Assembly (NCBI RefSeq): GCF_000403455.2 | Contig: NZ_KE159715.1 | Span: 298,132 to 362,131 of the forward strand | Direction: 5' to 3' | Length of the DNA: 64,000 bases | DNA from: Dorea sp. 5-2 | GTDB taxonomy: Bacteria; Bacillota; Clostridia; Lachnospirales; Lachnospiraceae | Shown here: piece after piece, positions 9,001 to 18,580 of the stretch | How the letters are laid out: each line of letters starts with the position of its first letter | Position numbering within the stretch: the first letter of the stretch is position 1 | The notes under the pieces: model-generated | What the model was told of the DNA's origin: nothing | Databases searched by the model: none | Seen by the model: only the letters and a program-made list of their open reading frames with translations | Position numbers and translations under genes: made by a program

Positions 9001-10585
9001 GGTACTGATCGTAGACGATGAAAAAATGATCCGGATGGGTATCCAAAAGGTGATCCCGTGGGAGGATCTGGGAGTCGGGGAGGTCTTTACGGCTTCGTCG
9101 GCAAGAGAGGCGCTTAAGATCCTGGAAGAGCATACGCCGGAGATCATGATCACAGATATCCATATGTCGGAGATGACGGGGCTTGAGCTTATCGAGGCGG
9201 CAAAGGAGTTCCAGCCAAAGCTTAGGGTGCTTGTGCTGACCGGGTATGACAGCTTCGAATATGCCAGGCAGAGCCTGCGTCTTAAGGTGCAGGATTTCTT
9301 CCTGAAACCGGCGGATGAGAAGGATCTGTCCCATGCGGTCAGGGAGCAGGTAGCATATCTGAGGCGGGAGGAGGAGGAAGCGAAAAGTTCACTGCTTGTA
9401 CAGCGGACGAGAGGCGTGGCGGAACAGATGCGCCTGGAGACGTATATGCGTAATCTGATACACCGCAGAGAGGAGAGAGGGGAGGGACTGGAGAATCTTA
9501 ATGATTATTACAGTCCGGACAGGATATATGGATTCCAGGTCGTCCTGGTGGTTCCTGCTCTTCGTATGGATCATCCGGCATCGGAGAAACATTTTCAGGA
9601 GATGTCCATGAAAAATATCTGTATTAGTATCGTGGACGCGGAAGAAGAGGGGATCACATTCCCGGATGACGACGGGACGATCCTTATCGTGTATTTCCTT
9701 AAGGAAGAAGAGGATTCCTCGATGGAGAGGATCCGGGAACTTGCGGATATCCTGCAGGACGAATTCGACAGCCGGCCGAAGATGGTGATGGGGAGTGTGG
9801 TAGAAAATGCCGAGAATCTGTACGTATCTTATCATGACGCCAAGCATCTGCTGGACACGGAGAAAGAAGGGATACAGGATATCATACAGTTGTTGGGAGA
9901 GCAGAATAAGAACAATATCTTTCAGGATATTTATGCGGAATTAAAGGATATCATGTGTAATAGTATCGGGAATACGGAATATGTCCTGAAAGCGTTCCGG
10001 ACTTTTAAGAGGGCGTCGGAATCCTACAATCTGTCGCGGCAGACGGTGCGGCGGCTGTGCTTTGAACTGGCGTCTTCGATCTATTTCGCTTATCTGGGCG
10101 AAGCGGGGGAGACAGAAGGGGGGAAGCTTGACGCACTGTCGAAGAGCCTTCGTTCCGCTTCAAGGGAAGAGGCGTGCGAGGTGACGGAGATGTTCTTGTC
10201 CCAGATGCTGGGAAGCCAGGAAGAGAATGTGCATGAGATCGTCGCCAAAGCAAAGTACTATATCTCCGAGCATCTGACGGAAGACCTGACGGTGTCCAAT
10301 ATCGCCCTATCTCTCTATATAACGCCCAATTACTTCTCAAGGCTTTTTAAGAGGGTGACGAAAGAGGGGTGTAATGAGTACATCGTGAGGAAGAGGATCG
10401 AGAAGGCGAAGTCCCTTCTGGATACCACCACCTTGAAGGTGGGCGAGATCGCCATGATGGTGGGATACCGTGATACGAATTATTTCTCCCTTGCTTTCAA
10501 GAAGCATACAGGGAAATCGCCCACGAAATACAGGGAGGAGCTGCAGAATATAAGGGACCGGCGCGAGGATATACCAGAGGTTTAA
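8993..10585 (+). CDS. YesN-like response regulator with AraC DNA-binding domain
   Basis: Cytoplasmic response regulator, 530 residues, overlapping the kinase gene by 8 bases. The receiver domain occupies residues 1-120 with acidic pocket D8/D9, phosphorylation site D55 (MITDIHMSEM) and K107 (FLKPAD). A middle region of about 270 residues follows, and the C-terminus is an AraC double helix-turn-helix (LTVSNIALSLYITPNYFSRL, then VGEIAMMVGYRDTNYFSLAFKKHTGKSPTKYR). YesN regulators activate the neighbouring sugar transport and hydrolase genes. The direct repeats at 1543-1576 are a possible target, since AraC-type domains bind direct repeats two helical turns apart. Confidence 0.94.
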   Translation: MYKVLIVDDEKMIRMGIQKVIPWEDLGVGEVFTASSAREALKILEEHTPEIMITDIHMSEMTGLELIEAAKEFQPKLRVLVLTGYDSFEYARQSLRLKVQDFFLKPADEKDLSHAVREQVAYLRREEEEAKSSLLVQRTRGVAEQMRLETYMRNLIHRREERGEGLENLNDYYSPDRIYGFQVVLVVPALRMDHPASEKHFQEMSMKNICISIVDAEEEGITFPDDDGTILIVYFLKEEEDSSMERIRELADILQDEFDSRPKMVMGSVVENAENLYVSYHDAKHLLDTEKEGIQDIIQLLGEQNKNNIFQDIYAELKDIMCNSIGNTEYVLKAFRTFKRASESYNLSRQTVRRLCFELASSIYFAYLGEAGETEGGKLDALSKSLRSASREEACEVTEMFLSQMLGSQEENVHEIVAKAKYYISEHLTEDLTVSNIALSLYITPNYFSRLFKRVTKEGCNEYIVRKRIEKAKSLLDTTTLKVGEIAMMVGYRDTNYFSLAFKKHTGKSPTKYREELQNIRDRREDIPEV

Positions 10586-10633
10586 AGGATGAAGGAAAAG
10601 AATCGTGAAAATAGGGAAGGAAGAAAAGTAAAT

Positions 10634-12757
10634 ATGAGAAATTACAGAAAAGAGAGAGCACAGGCGAGAGAAAAGGCAAAGAAATTAGTGGCAGAGATGA
10701 CATTGATGGAGAAGGCGGCGCAGCTTAAGTATGACGCCGCTCCGGTGAAGAGGCTCGGCGTTCCGGCTTATAATTATTGGAATGAGGCATTGCACGGTGT
10801 GGCAAGGGCGGGAACGGCAACGATGTTTCCGCAGGCGATCGGGATGGCGGCGGCATTTGACGAAGACATCATGGAGAAGGTCGGAGATATCATCGCGACA
10901 GAGGGAAGGGCGAAATATAACGCTTATTCCGGACACGGCGACAGGGATATCTATAAGGGGCTTACGTTCTGGTCCCCGAACGTCAATATCTTCCGTGATC
11001 CGCGCTGGGGCAGGGGGCATGAGACTTACGGTGAAGACCCGTATCTTACGTCCAGGCTGGGAGTCAGGTTCGTAGAGGGCGTTCAGGGAGAAGGACCTGT
11101 GATGAAAGCGGCGGCATGTGCGAAGCATTACGCGGTCCACAGCGGCCCGGAAGCATTGCGCCATGAATTTGACGCGAGAGTCAGCCGCAAGGAGATGTGG
11201 GAGACTTATCTTCCGGCTTTTGAGGCTCTGGTGAAAGAGGCGGATGTAGAATCTGTGATGGGAGCTTATAACCGGACGAACGGAGAGCCGTGCTGCGGCC
11301 ATAAGTACCTGATGGAAGAGATCCTGAGGGGGAAGTGGGGATTTGACGGACATTTCACCTCAGACTGTTGGGCGATCAGAGATTTTCATGAGAATCATCA
11401 GATCACGAAGAATGCCAGAGAATCCGCCGCGTTGGCGTTAAAATGCGGCTGTGACGTGAACTGTGGGAATACCTATCTTCATCTGTTGGCGGCAGTGGAA
11501 GAAGGACTTATCACAGAGGAGGATATCACGGTTGCGGCGGAGAGGCTGCTTACGACAAGATTCCTTCTGGGGCTGTTTGACGGAAGTGAGTATGATGAGA
11601 TCCCATATGAAGTGGTGGAATGTAAGGAGCATACAGATGTGGCGCTGGATCTTGCAAGGGAGGGATGCGTCCTTCTTAAAAACGACGGGATCCTGCCCCT
11701 TGACAGATCGAACATCCGCACCATTGGAGTCATAGGGCCAAACGCAAACAGCAGAAGTGCGCTGATCGGGAATTATCATGGAACTTCTTCCCGTTATATT
11801 ACGGTGTTGGAAGGAATTCAGGATGAGGTTTTAGACGAAGTCCGCGTTCTGTATTCTGAAGGCTGCGCCCTGGAAAAAGACAGGGTGGAGAGCCTTGCAT
11901 GGAGGCAGGACCGGATCGCCGAGGCAGTGGTCACGGCAGAGCACAGCGACGTGGTGATCCTGTGCGTGGGACTGGATGAGACACTGGAGGGAGAAGAAGG
12001 TGATACAGGGAACAGCGATGCGTCGGGAGATAAGAAGGACCTGCATCTTCCAAAGGTACAAGAAGAGCTTATCGAGAAGGTGGCTGCCGTAGGGAAACCG
12101 ACCATAGTGGTACTCCTGGCAGGGAGCGCGGTCGATCTGAATTATGCCAATGAGCATTGCAGCGGGATCCTTATGGCATGGTATCCGGGCGCAAGAGGCG
12201 GCAGGGCAGTGGCTGATATCCTGTTTGGAAATGTATCGCCGTCCGGAAAGCTTCCTGTCACATTTTATAAAGATCTGGATGATCTGCCGGAATTTGCGGA
12301 CTATTCCATGAAGAACCGCACATACCGTTATATGAGGCAGGAACCGTTATATCCGTTTGGCTATGGGCTTTGTTACGGGGATGTACAGGTGACGGATGCC
12401 GAGACGGTGGGTGAGATAACAGAAGGATCGGATATCCGGATCCGGGTCTATGCCGAGAACAGGGGAACGGTTGATACGGATGAAGTTATTCAGGTATACA
12501 TTAAGGATCTGGAATCAGAGCTTGCCGTGCCGAATTACAGCCTGTGCGGGTTCCGAAGGCTGTCCCTCAGGGCGGGAGAGAAGCAGACGGTGGAAATGAC
12601 CGTGCAAAACCAGGCAATGTGCGTGGTGGATGAAGACGGGGAACGCCGTATTGACAGTAAGAGATTCCGGCTGTATGTGGGGACTTCGCAGCCGGATGGC
12701 AGAAGCCTTGCGCTTACGGGAAAGAAGCCGGTTGAGATCCCGGTAAATCTCGCATAG
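10634..12757 (+). CDS. GH3 beta-xylosidase / beta-glucosidase family protein
   Basis: Cytoplasmic family GH3 glycosidase, about 707 residues, with no signal peptide. The N-terminal TIM barrel has the GH3 series YNYWNEALHGVAR, WSPNVNIFRDPRWGRGHETYGEDP, KHYAVHSGPE and the nucleophile aspartate in FTSDCWAI (D244 from this start). The alpha/beta sandwich and a C-terminal fibronectin-III-like domain (EVIQVYIKD...) follow. NYWNEALHG and the SDCWAI version of the nucleophile motif are typical of the xylosidase branch. I prefer ATG 10634 (GGGAAGGAAG upstream) over an ATG at 10589 with no spaced ribosome site. With the GH120 enzyme and the two importers it completes intracellular xylo-oligosaccharide breakdown. 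Confidence 0.88.
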   Translation: MRNYRKERAQAREKAKKLVAEMTLMEKAAQLKYDAAPVKRLGVPAYNYWNEALHGVARAGTATMFPQAIGMAAAFDEDIMEKVGDIIATEGRAKYNAYSGHGDRDIYKGLTFWSPNVNIFRDPRWGRGHETYGEDPYLTSRLGVRFVEGVQGEGPVMKAAACAKHYAVHSGPEALRHEFDARVSRKEMWETYLPAFEALVKEADVESVMGAYNRTNGEPCCGHKYLMEEILRGKWGFDGHFTSDCWAIRDFHENHQITKNARESAALALKCGCDVNCGNTYLHLLAAVEEGLITEEDITVAAERLLTTRFLLGLFDGSEYDEIPYEVVECKEHTDVALDLAREGCVLLKNDGILPLDRSNIRTIGVIGPNANSRSALIGNYHGTSSRYITVLEGIQDEVLDEVRVLYSEGCALEKDRVESLAWRQDRIAEAVVTAEHSDVVILCVGLDETLEGEEGDTGNSDASGDKKDLHLPKVQEELIEKVAAVGKPTIVVLLAGSAVDLNYANEHCSGILMAWYPGARGGRAVADILFGNVSPSGKLPVTFYKDLDDLPEFADYSMKNRTYRYMRQEPLYPFGYGLCYGDVQVTDAETVGEITEGSDIRIRVYAENRGTVDTDEVIQVYIKDLESELAVPNYSLCGFRRLSLRAGEKQTVEMTVQNQAMCVVDEDGERRIDSKRFRLYVGTSQPDGRSLALTGKKPVEIPVNLA

Positions 12758-12778
12758 AGGTTTCGGAAAAAGGAACGG

Positions 12779-13843
12779 GTGTGGAAAAAGCCAGGAAAGG
12801 ATTCAAGGGAGATGGGTAGAAAGAGGATTACGGCAGGGATCATATGTCTTATATTTTTATTAGCGGCGGGATGCTCAGAAAGGGGCGGGGAGACAAGGTC
12901 TCCCGCTCCTTCGCAAAGCGGAGGCAATACACAGGAACATGCAGAGAAAGAGAAGACGCGAAAGAAGGAGCTGAGACAGGCAGTGAAACCGCAATTCATT
13001 CCCAATGGGATCCGCGGCGTCTCTCTTAAGAAAGAGGGGCGGGAGTTCCTGTATATTGCAAGGGAACCGGCAGATCATAAGATGGATTTTGATTATTGGG
13101 AGATCCTGAAACCATACGGCGAGAACGCCACGATGGATACGGAAGTCATGTACGAGATGTTCAAGGAATTATGCAGCCTTACCTTTACGGAGCCCGTTCA
13201 GGTAGAAGAAGGAACGGATACGGGAATCCAAGATTCCGATATGGGGATCGTGATCGAATATGTGGACACAATGGACGATACGCAGGCAAAAAGCGCGGAG
13301 GAAGCAGATACAGAGGCAGAGATCATTCTGGGAAAGGAAGATGGAAAGGGCGGGCGTTATGCGGCTCTGGCAGGCAGTATGGAAGAGGTCTTTGTCCTTC
13401 CGGAAGATACTTTGCAGATGATATACGCGAGAAAACCTTTTGATTATATCCTTAAGATCCCGGCGCTGATCTCTGCGGATACACTGGAGTCTGTGAAGAT
13501 CTCTGCAGACGGCAGAACGTATGAGATCAAGGTAGATACGGCAGAGGATTCTTACAGATTCGGAAAGAAGAAGGTGGAGAAAGAAGAATTTGCCGCCTTG
13601 TATCAGTCTATTTCCGGAATCATGCTGGTTTCGGAGGCGGATCCTGAGAAAAGCGGCAGAGAGGAAGAACCAAGGCTTTCCGTGGCTTTTTGCAGGAATA
13701 CCGGGGACGCCCCGGAAGTCTGTGTGTCGTATCACCCTTATGACGAGGAATTTGATTCGGTGGAGATCAATGGGAAGGAGCAGTTTCTGGTCAGAAAGGA
13801 AGATGTTGAGGATCTGATAGGACAGATCGAGGCAGCTTTTTAG
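12779..13843 (+). CDS. DUF4340-like lipoprotein
   Basis: Putative secreted lipoprotein of unknown function, up to 354 residues. It starts with GTG 12779 behind AAAGGAAC, or with ATG 12812, which places the signal peptide (RKRITAGIICLIFLLAAGC) at the very N-terminus. The lipobox is LAAGC. A charged linker follows, then a beta-rich body with repeated segments (FDYWEILKPYGENATMDTEVMYEMFKEL and later LESVKISADGRTYEIKV) that resemble DUF4340 repeats. It comes 22 bases after the GH3 gene and may be a passenger in that transcript. A role in sugar use cannot be claimed. Confidence 0.6.
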   Translation: MWKKPGKDSREMGRKRITAGIICLIFLLAAGCSERGGETRSPAPSQSGGNTQEHAEKEKTRKKELRQAVKPQFIPNGIRGVSLKKEGREFLYIAREPADHKMDFDYWEILKPYGENATMDTEVMYEMFKELCSLTFTEPVQVEEGTDTGIQDSDMGIVIEYVDTMDDTQAKSAEEADTEAEIILGKEDGKGGRYAALAGSMEEVFVLPEDTLQMIYARKPFDYILKIPALISADTLESVKISADGRTYEIKVDTAEDSYRFGKKKVEKEEFAALYQSISGIMLVSEADPEKSGREEEPRLSVAFCRNTGDAPEVCVSYHPYDEEFDSVEINGKEQFLVRKEDVEDLIGQIEAAF

Positions 13844-13947
13844 AAGATGTATGAAACATTGGCAGGATCCGGATGCAATAATGTGCCGGGTATGTCAAGA
13901 TCCGTAAAGAATGTCAGAATTTTCATCTGTAGGAGAGCAGTTTTGGA

Positions 13948-13976
13948 TTGAAAACAAACATAAGTTCGTGTATAAT
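13948..13976 (+). promoter_or_regulatory. Sigma-A promoter with embedded LexA (SOS) box
   Basis: TTGAAA (13948-13953), a 17-bp spacer and a perfect TATAAT (13971-13976). The spacer contains CAAACATAAGTTCG (13955-13968), which matches 12 of 14 positions of the Gram-positive LexA consensus CGAACATATGTTCG. LexA bound there would block RNA polymerase. The downstream genes are an error-prone polymerase and a YolD protein, which fits SOS control. Confidence 0.75.
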
Positions 13977-14012
13977 AAAGACAGAAAATCTATTATGGTG
14001 CAGGAGGAGCTT

Positions 14013-15524
14013 ATGTATATCGCAATTGATCTAAAATCATTCTATGCCTCGGTAGAATGTGTGGAGAGGGGCTTAGACCCCATGACCACGAATCTTGTGG
14101 TTGCTGATCTGAGCCGTACGGAGAAGACGATCTGCCTCGCCGTCTCGCCGTCGCTGAAAGCTTACGGGATATCGGGAAGGGCAAGGCTCTTTGAGGTGGT
14201 GCAAAGGGTGCGGGAAGTGAATGCCAGAAGGCAGAGCCAGGCGCCGGATCATGAATTTGCCGGTTCTTCTTACGATGATACGGAGTTAAAGGCTTCGCCT
14301 GAGAAGGCGCTTGACTATATCGTTGCTTTGCCGAGGATGGCGCATTATATTGATTATAGTTCGAGAATTTATGAGGTGTATCTGAAGTATGTGGCGCCGG
14401 AGGATTGTCATGTCTATTCGATCGACGAAGTCATGATAGATGCTTCGCATTATCTGGATACTTACCGGATGACGGCAAGGGAGCTTGCAGGGAAGATCAT
14501 ACAGGATATCCGCGCGGCGACGGGCATCACGGCTACTGCCGGGATCGGGACGAACCTGTATCTGTGTAAAGTGGCTATGGATATCGTGGCAAAGCATATC
14601 CCGCCGGATAAGAATGGCGTACGTATCGCCAGCCTGACGGAGAAGAGTTACCGGCGGATCCTGTGGGCGCATCAGCCGATCACAGATTTCTGGCGTGTAG
14701 GGCATGGGTACGCGAAGAAGCTTCATGAACACGGGCTGTATACGATGGGGGATATTGCAAGGTGTTCTATTGGGAAGCCGGGAGAATACTATAATGAAGA
14801 TCTGCTTTATCGGTTATTCGGGATAAATGCGGAGCTTCTGATCGATCACGCATGGGGAGCCGAGACCTGTACGATGGCAGATATCAAGGCTTACCGGCCG
14901 GAAGCGAGCAGCGCTTGTTCCGGACAGGTCCTGCATTGCCCTTATACGGCGAAGAAGGCACGGTTGGTAGTCCGTGAGATGACGGAGCAGATGGCGCTTG
15001 ACCTGGTGGAGAAGCGGTCGGTCACGGATCAGGTGGTCCTGACGGTAGGTTACGACAGGGAGAATCTTACAGATGGCAAAGCCGGGGGGCGTCCCGCGGG
15101 AGAGATCACAACAGACCGTTATGGGCGCAGTGTTCCCAAACATGCCCACGGAACCGTGAATCTAAAGACACAGACATCCTCTGCGAAGATCCTTGTAGAA
15201 GCGGTTCTGGATCTGTATGACAAGATCGTGCGGAAGGATTTTCTGATCAGAAGGATCACGGTGGGCGTCAATCATGTGGAAGATGAGACGGCTGCCAGAG
15301 GCGGGCAGATCTATGAACAGATGGATCTGTTCACAGATTATGCGGCGCTTCAGAAAGAGCAGGAAGAGAAAGAGGCATGTCTTAACCGGGAGAGGCGGCT
15401 GCAGGAGGCTATGCTGGATATCAGAAAGAAATATGGGAAGAATGCGATCTTAAAAGGAGCGAACCTGATGGAAGGGTCTACGGCGATGGACAGGAATAAG
15501 CAGATCGGCGGGCACAGGGCATAG
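14013..15524 (+). CDS. Y-family (UmuC/ImpB-type) DNA polymerase
   Basis: Translesion DNA polymerase of the Y family, about 503 residues. ATG 14013 follows a perfect AGGAGG (14002-14007) five bases away; the frame is open further upstream, but that part would sit inside the promoter. The palm begins YIAIDLKSFYASVECVERGLDP with the first catalytic aspartate, and the second acidic pair is in VYSIDEVMID. The fingers, thumb (helix-hairpin-helix near WAHQPITDFWRVGHGYAKKL) and little-finger domain follow. This UvrX-like version, with an extended C-terminus (IYEQMDLFTDY), is usually paired with YolD proteins, as here. It is expected to be induced by DNA damage through the LexA box. Confidence 0.9.
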   Translation: MYIAIDLKSFYASVECVERGLDPMTTNLVVADLSRTEKTICLAVSPSLKAYGISGRARLFEVVQRVREVNARRQSQAPDHEFAGSSYDDTELKASPEKALDYIVALPRMAHYIDYSSRIYEVYLKYVAPEDCHVYSIDEVMIDASHYLDTYRMTARELAGKIIQDIRAATGITATAGIGTNLYLCKVAMDIVAKHIPPDKNGVRIASLTEKSYRRILWAHQPITDFWRVGHGYAKKLHEHGLYTMGDIARCSIGKPGEYYNEDLLYRLFGINAELLIDHAWGAETCTMADIKAYRPEASSACSGQVLHCPYTAKKARLVVREMTEQMALDLVEKRSVTDQVVLTVGYDRENLTDGKAGGRPAGEITTDRYGRSVPKHAHGTVNLKTQTSSAKILVEAVLDLYDKIVRKDFLIRRITVGVNHVEDETAARGGQIYEQMDLFTDYAALQKEQEEKEACLNRERRLQEAMLDIRKKYGKNAILKGANLMEGSTAMDRNKQIGGHRA

Positions 15525-15541
15525 GAACAGGAGAGACGGAT

Positions 15542-16009
15542 ATGAATAAGAAGAAAAGATTTATGGATCTTGAAGAGCTGCATAAGTATGACGATATCAT
15601 CGGCCTGCCGCGCCATGTATCCAGGACACATCCGCCGATGCCGGCGAAGGACCGGGCTGCGCAGTTTGCGCCGTTTGCAGCGTTGACGGGACACCGGGAG
15701 GCAGTAAAGGAGACGGCAAGGGTTACGGATACAAGGGTTGAACTGGACGAATACTGCAAGGAGCAGATAGACAGAAAGCTTAAGGAGATCTGCGGACAGG
15801 CAGGGGGCAGCCAGATCGTCTCGGTCACTTATTTTGTGCCGGATGCAAGAAAATCAGGCGGTTCCTATGAGACTGTAACCGGCTGTGTGAAGAAGATCAA
15901 TGATCATGAGAGAGTTCTGGTTATGGAGGACGGGATCAAGATACCCCTGGATGAGATCATAGGGGTGGAAGCTTGTCAGCAGCAAGGGATCTTTGGAATC
16001 CGGTGTTAA
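15542..16009 (+). CDS. YolD-like protein
   Basis: 155-residue YolD-family protein. The hallmark segment is KYDDIIGLPRHVSRTHPPMPAKDRAAQFAPFAAL at residues 15-48, followed by a helical part and a small beta domain (VLVMEDGIKIPLDEIIGVE). It starts 17 bases after the polymerase stop and is surely co-transcribed. YolD proteins accompany SOS Y-family polymerases in Firmicutes and are thought to act as UmuD-like partners, though the biochemical role is not well defined. Confidence 0.85.
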   Translation: MNKKKRFMDLEELHKYDDIIGLPRHVSRTHPPMPAKDRAAQFAPFAALTGHREAVKETARVTDTRVELDEYCKEQIDRKLKEICGQAGGSQIVSVTYFVPDARKSGGSYETVTGCVKKINDHERVLVMEDGIKIPLDEIIGVEACQQQGIFGIRC

Positions 16010-16056
16010 GAGCCGATGATGCAGGGCGCCGGATTCCGGCAATGTCTATTGCTTCG

Positions 16057-16824
16057 TTATGCCTTCGTTATGTCGTGTATACTCTGAAGGATAGGGTATA
16101 GTTCTTCGGCGCCGATCTGTCCCGGTGCGGACGCCGCAGAACCGGAGCCGAAGGTCATACATGAGCCGAATACTTCACAGGCAAGGCGGCTGATGCTTCC
16201 CATGGCGGACATGGACATCGTGATAATAGGCCGGTCTGCATGATCAGTTGCCATTTCCAGTGTCGCGGCAAGGAGAGTCAGGACATCTTCTTTCTTCCTG
16301 GGCATCACGGCGATCTTCGGAATATCCGCGCCCATATCCTGCATCTTGCGCAGCCGGCAGATGATATCGGATCTGGCAGGGGTTTTTTCGAAATCATGAT
16401 TAGAAGCCACAACTTTTAGTTGATTCTTATGAATGGCGGCGATCAGCTTTGCCGCAGTATCGTCTCCTGTAAATATCTCTACGTCGATCAGATCCGGCAT
16501 GCCGGTTGCGGATACTGCTCTGATCAGATCGGCATACGCCCTTACGGACATCTCGTGGACGCCGCCCTCCTTTGTCGTACGGAAGGTGAACAAAAGGGGG
16601 GTATCGCCGAGGATCCGGCGTATCTGGGTCAAGACTTCCTTTACCTTCTCTATCTCTTCAACATCTTCGAACCAGTCGGCACGCCATTCCATCAGATCCA
16701 TATGCATATCCTTGTATTGCCGGGTGAGAGAGAGGATCTCTTCTGCGGTTTTTCCTACATTCGGGATGCAGATGGCAGGAACGCCTGCGCCAAGTTCCAG
16801 GTTGCGTATTCTTAATGTATTCAT
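16057..16824 (-). CDS. aroD: 3-dehydroquinate dehydratase, type I
   Basis: Type I dehydroquinase, 255 residues, converting 3-dehydroquinate to 3-dehydroshikimate in the shikimate pathway through a Schiff base. The catalytic residues are visible and carry the same numbers as in the Salmonella enzyme: E86 (FRTTKE), H143 (SNHDF) and K170 (PKIAVMP). The substrate-closing loop SMSAMGSISRL and the C-terminal SAASAPGQI are intact. The ribosome site AAGGAGAATGAG precedes the start. It is transcribed alone, convergent with the yolD gene and divergent from spoIVA, from the promoter at 16860-16888. Confidence 0.95.
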   Translation of the reverse strand: MNTLRIRNLELGAGVPAICIPNVGKTAEEILSLTRQYKDMHMDLMEWRADWFEDVEEIEKVKEVLTQIRRILGDTPLLFTFRTTKEGGVHEMSVRAYADLIRAVSATGMPDLIDVEIFTGDDTAAKLIAAIHKNQLKVVASNHDFEKTPARSDIICRLRKMQDMGADIPKIAVMPRKKEDVLTLLAATLEMATDHADRPIITMSMSAMGSISRLACEVFGSCMTFGSGSAASAPGQIGAEELYPILQSIHDITKA

Positions 16825-16859
16825 GTCTCATTCTCCTTGGATCCGTATTTTCTGTTTCT

Positions 16860-16888
16860 ATTTTAGCAAAAGTAGAACGGAGAATCAA
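16860..16888 (-). promoter_or_regulatory. Sigma-A promoter of aroD
   Basis: On the minus strand TTGATT (16883-16888), a 17-bp spacer and TAAAAT (16860-16865) give a good vegetative promoter 36 bases upstream of the aroD start. Confidence 0.7.
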
Positions 16889-16978
16889 ATGAGAAATTAT
16901 AAGGAATTCATCCGAGAATAGTCTAAATATTCCAAAAGACGCATATATTCTATCAGCACGAATGGAAGGGGCAGACGT

Positions 16979-18451
16979 ATGGATCACTATCATTTATACA
17001 AGGATATACAAGCCAGAACCAACGGAGAGATATACATAGGAGTCGTAGGACCGGTCAGGACAGGAAAATCAACCTTTATCAAGAGATTCATGGATGTGCT
17101 GGTGCTGCCGCATATGGAGGATGAACATGGAAGGGCAAGGACGAAGGATGAGTTGCCGCAGTCGGCGTCGGGACGTACGATCATGACGACAGAGCCGAAA
17201 TTCGTACCCAAAGAGGCGGCAGAGATCAAGTTATCGGAAGATGTGGCGGTACGGGTACGGCTGATCGACTGCGTGGGCTATATGGTGGAGGGAGCTTCCG
17301 GGCACGCAGAGGGAGGAGAAGAACGCCAGGTAAAGACGCCGTGGTTCGATCATGAGATACCGTTCACCAAAGCGGCGAGTATCGGGACACGGAAGGTGAT
17401 ACACGACCACGCGACGATCGGGATCGTCGTTACGACAGACGGGAGTATCACAGATATCCCGCGGGAGAATTACAGGGAAGGTACGGAGAAGACCATAAAG
17501 GAGCTCCAGAGTATCGGGAAGCCTTTTGTAGTATTGGTGAATTCCAAGAAGCCGTACGGAGACGAAGCAAGGCAGGCGGCGGAGGAATGCGAACAGCAAT
17601 ACGGCGTGCAGGCGATCCCGGTGAATTGCGAGCAGCTGAAAGAAGAGGATATTACCCGGATCATGGAAGCGGTCCTCTATGAATTCCCTGTCTGCGAGGT
17701 GCAGTTCTTTATCCCGAAGTGGGTGGAGATGCTGCCGAGAGACCATAAGATCAAGCAGGAAATGCTGGTACATATCAAGGATATCATGGAGCGGTTCTGT
17801 GAGATACGGGATGCCGTGGCAGGGATCGAGATGCCGGAGTGCCAGTACATAGAAGAGATGAAGGTAGACCATATCGAGATGGATACGGGATGTGTGAAGA
17901 TCCGGATCGGCGTTGCAGATAAGTTCTACTATGAGATGCTGAGCGAGCTTACCGGGACGCATATTGCAGGACAGTATGAGCTGATAGCCGCGATGAAGAA
18001 TCTTTCGGAACTAAAGGCAGAGTATGAAGGGGTTAAGGATGCATTTGCAGCCGTGAGGATGCGGGGCTACGGGGTGGTAAGCCCGAAGAAAGAGGAGATC
18101 ACCCTGGAAGAACCCACCATCATCAAGCAGGGGAATAAGTATGGGGTTAAGATCCATTCCGAAGCGCCCTCGATTCATCTTATCCGCGCGAATATTGAGA
18201 CGGAGATCGCGCCGATCGTGGGGAATGAACAACAGGCGCAGGATCTGATCCGGTATATTAAAGATGCGAAAGAGAGTGAAGAGGGGATCTGGGGTACGAA
18301 TATATTCGGAAAATCGATCGAAGAGCTGGTCATGGACGGTATGCAGAATAAGATGGCGATGATCAACGATGAGAGCCAGGAGAAATTACAGGATACCATG
18401 CAGAAAATCGTGAACGACAGTAACGGCGGGATGGTGTGTATCATCATTTAA
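16979..18451 (+). CDS. spoIVA: Stage IV sporulation protein A (SpoIVA)
   Basis: Spore-coat morphogenetic ATPase that polymerises on the forespore membrane and forms the coat basement layer. Length is 490 residues, essentially the family norm. The N-terminal P-loop GPVRTGKST (about residues 24-32) and the TRAFAC-like motif region (RLIDCVGY) are intact, as is the conserved hydrophobic C-terminus (GGMVCIII). AAGGGG at 16966-16971 is the ribosome site. Expression is expected from mother-cell sigma-E. A CATATATT box at 16942-16949 resembles a sigma-E -10, but the -35 match is poor. The gene shows that the host forms endospores. Confidence 0.97.
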   Translation: MDHYHLYKDIQARTNGEIYIGVVGPVRTGKSTFIKRFMDVLVLPHMEDEHGRARTKDELPQSASGRTIMTTEPKFVPKEAAEIKLSEDVAVRVRLIDCVGYMVEGASGHAEGGEERQVKTPWFDHEIPFTKAASIGTRKVIHDHATIGIVVTTDGSITDIPRENYREGTEKTIKELQSIGKPFVVLVNSKKPYGDEARQAAEECEQQYGVQAIPVNCEQLKEEDITRIMEAVLYEFPVCEVQFFIPKWVEMLPRDHKIKQEMLVHIKDIMERFCEIRDAVAGIEMPECQYIEEMKVDHIEMDTGCVKIRIGVADKFYYEMLSELTGTHIAGQYELIAAMKNLSELKAEYEGVKDAFAAVRMRGYGVVSPKKEEITLEEPTIIKQGNKYGVKIHSEAPSIHLIRANIETEIAPIVGNEQQAQDLIRYIKDAKESEEGIWGTNIFGKSIEELVMDGMQNKMAMINDESQEKLQDTMQKIVNDSNGGMVCIII

Positions 18452-18493
18452 CAAGGTTTTTCGCTGTTTTATCCAGGAATATGAACGTTATCA

Positions 18494-18521
18494 TTGCATT
18501 ATTTTTATTTTACGTTATAAT
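18494..18521 (+). promoter_or_regulatory. Sigma-A promoter upstream of the mogA-like gene
   Basis: TTGCAT (18494-18499), a 16-bp spacer, and perfect TATAAT (18516-18521), about 60 bases upstream of the gene start at 18581. Confidence 0.7.
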
Positions 18522-18580
18522 ATTTTAAACAGGAACACAAAGAGAATCCGGGTGTACAGGAAGATAAATGGAGGTACGTT

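Noticed and set aside
16920..16978. Sigma-E promoter of spoIVA
   Set aside because: A CATATATT -10-like box is present, but no -35 at the proper spacing matches; mentioned in the gene entry only.
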